Origin: Planctomycetales bacterium
GTDB lineage: Bacteria > Planctomycetota > Phycisphaerae > SM23-33
DNA length: 5,646 nt
Reading direction: 5' to 3'
Assembly: GCA_030631125.1 (NCBI GenBank)
Contig: DAOVLS010000178.1
Coordinates: 1 to 5,646 of the forward strand
Part shown: piece after piece, positions 4,611 through 5,646 of the stretch
Layout: each line of letters begins with the position of its first letter
Position numbering within the stretch: position 1 is the first letter of the stretch
Position numbers and translations under genes: made by a program
The notes under the pieces: generated by a model
The model's input: the letters and a program-made list of their open reading frames with translations, nothing else
The model's database searches: none
Told to the model about the DNA's origin: nothing

Positions 4611-5646
4611 TTGATCCGGTAGCGGTACTGATTGGCCCGCCGCCAGTCGTCGGCGTCTGCTTCGCCGTACCGTGTCATAAACAGGACCACGTCGCCGGTG
4701 TCGCGGTCCTGGTAATAGCAGAAATTGGATAGTTGTGTCCGCCGGCTGTCAGCGCCTTGCCGCTGATCGATGATGGTAATCGTCTCGCGCTTAATCGCGA
4801 AAGGCTCTTCAGCCAGTTCCGCGATTACCAGTGGACTTCGTGGCCAGTTGCCCTTGGGGCGTTCACCGCTGATGCAGAGGTTGCCTATCCAATAAATCCT
4901 GCCGTCCTTTATCGAACGGAAGACCGCCGAACCGGTAGCCGACGACTCGATCGGGTCGCCTTCGGTGCAGGGCAACGGCTTCGGCTGCGACCATGTTTCG
5001 CCGTCGTCTTCGGAGAAGGCAAGCCACTTATATCCCGGCCGGTCAGGAAGCGCATCATTACTGCCGCGGCATATCATGGCGATACGCCCGTCCTCCAGTT
5101 CCACAATCGTCGGCTCGCACAGCCCGCGAGAGGTTTTTTCCAGGTCGCACGCGACCAGGCCTCCAGCACGCCACCGGAGCGAACCGTCCGGCTGATATTC
5201 ACCGATGATCACCATCGCCTGGTAGGCCCGGCCCCAACAGCCCTCACGCTGAATGAAATCGCCGTTCTCATCGATCATCGCCTTCTGGGCGGGGATCAGG
5301 ATTCGCCCCTTCGACGTCTTAATCGGGAAGGAAAAACTGATCGGGACGCCTTCCTCAAAGCCCAGTTTGGTTACGAGTGGTTCATTCCATGTGTTGCCCC
5401 GGTAGTCGTAGGTGCTGATCAGTATCTCCCAGATATGGCCTTGTATATGTTCGTCGCCGGGATAGAACGCCCGGTCGATAATTGACGCAAGCACCCCGGT
5501 CTCGGCGTCAAAATAGAGCGCCGACTCGGCATAGCGGATGCGACCGCCCTCGACCTGCCTGCCCTTGTAACGCAGAACCGGCTCGCTCCAGGTCCGACCG
5601 TTGTCACGGCTGATCATCTCCATGTGATCGTCATAGGCGTCGGAAT
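4607..5646 (-). CDS. Sialidase-like BNR/Asp-box protein, C-terminal part (5' end outside window)
   Basis: The frame is open to the right edge, so the N-terminus is missing; about 345 residues are visible. The ATG at 5623 is probably internal because coding-like sequence (DAYDDH) precedes it. Asp-box motifs (S-x-D-x-G-x-T-W) of six-bladed beta-propeller sialidases occur at residues 5-12 from that Met (SRDNGRTW) and 204-211 (SEDDGETW), with a degenerate one near 70-79 (STYDYRGNTW). The stretch GLCEPTIVELEDGRIAMICRG (residues 167-187) matches the conserved E-x-x-I-V-E-L-x-D-G-R region of BNR sialidases, whose downstream Arg may be one of the substrate-binding arginines. The usual role is hydrolysis of terminal sialic acid or a related sugar, typically outside the cytoplasm, but the substrate cannot be told here and non-sialidase hydrolases share the fold. 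The N-terminal FRIP-type region and any signal peptide lie beyond the window. The stop codon falls inside the 70-base hairpin, so the C-terminus may have been set by that insertion. Confidence 0.85.
   Translation of the reverse strand, partial: SDAYDDHMEMISRDNGRTWSEPVLRYKGRQVEGGRIRYAESALYFDAETGVLASIIDRAFYPGDEHIQGHIWEILISTYDYRGNTWNEPLVTKLGFEEGVPISFSFPIKTSKGRILIPAQKAMIDENGDFIQREGCWGRAYQAMVIIGEYQPDGSLRWRAGGLVACDLEKTSRGLCEPTIVELEDGRIAMICRGSNDALPDRPGYKWLAFSEDDGETWSQPKPLPCTEGDPIESSATGSAVFRSIKDGRIYWIGNLCISGERPKGNWPRSPLVIAELAEEPFAIKRETITIIDQRQGADSRRTQLSNFCYYQDRDTGDVVLFMTRYGEADADDWRRANQYRYRIK

Noticed and set aside
4733..5485. Long plus-strand open frame (250 codons) opposite the sialidase-like gene
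   Set aside because: It is antisense to a frame with clear Asp-box motifs. Its translation shows no recognisable domain and it lacks a ribosome binding site, as expected of a shadow frame in GC-rich DNA.

Overview
The window reads as a GC-rich bacterial chromosome segment. The gene content points to a planctomycete or a related lineage, probably uncultivated. The clues are sigma factors of the ECF type carrying long C-terminal extensions, a BNR/Asp-box sialidase-like protein, and a solitary hairpin of the kind linked to REP-associated transposases. This placement is inference from gene style, not from a marker gene.

Layout. On the plus strand, positions 1-336 hold the C-terminal part of hisB (imidazoleglycerol-phosphate dehydratase), cut by the left window edge. 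A small two-helix membrane protein of unknown function follows after 13 bases (350-970). These two converge on three minus-strand genes. Read in the direction of transcription, the three are a sialidase-like protein (5646-4607, cut by the right edge), a 644-residue ECF sigma factor fused to an Eis-like acetyltransferase/SCP2 module (4471-2537), and a 446-residue ECF sigma factor fused to an unrecognised beta-rich domain (2341-1001). A strong rho-independent terminator at 2473-2502 separates the two sigma genes. A 70-base near-perfect hairpin at 4541-4610 sits between the sialidase-like gene and the first sigma gene, and it contains the sialidase stop codon.

The main point of interest is the sigma pair. 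Their first ~195 residues align without a gap (about 105 of 176 positions identical by hand count), while everything after residue ~195 is unrelated. This looks like duplication of one sigma module followed by attachment of different C-terminal domains. No anti-sigma factor gene is visible nearby, so the C-terminal domains may be the built-in sensors or regulators. This is a hypothesis, but it fits what is known of other ECF groups with C-terminal extensions.

No tRNA, rRNA, CRISPR array or intact transposase was seen. No gene-free stretch exceeds 300 bases: the longest are 2342-2536 (terminator, short direct repeat) and 4472-4606 (hairpin, possible promoter, ribosome binding site).
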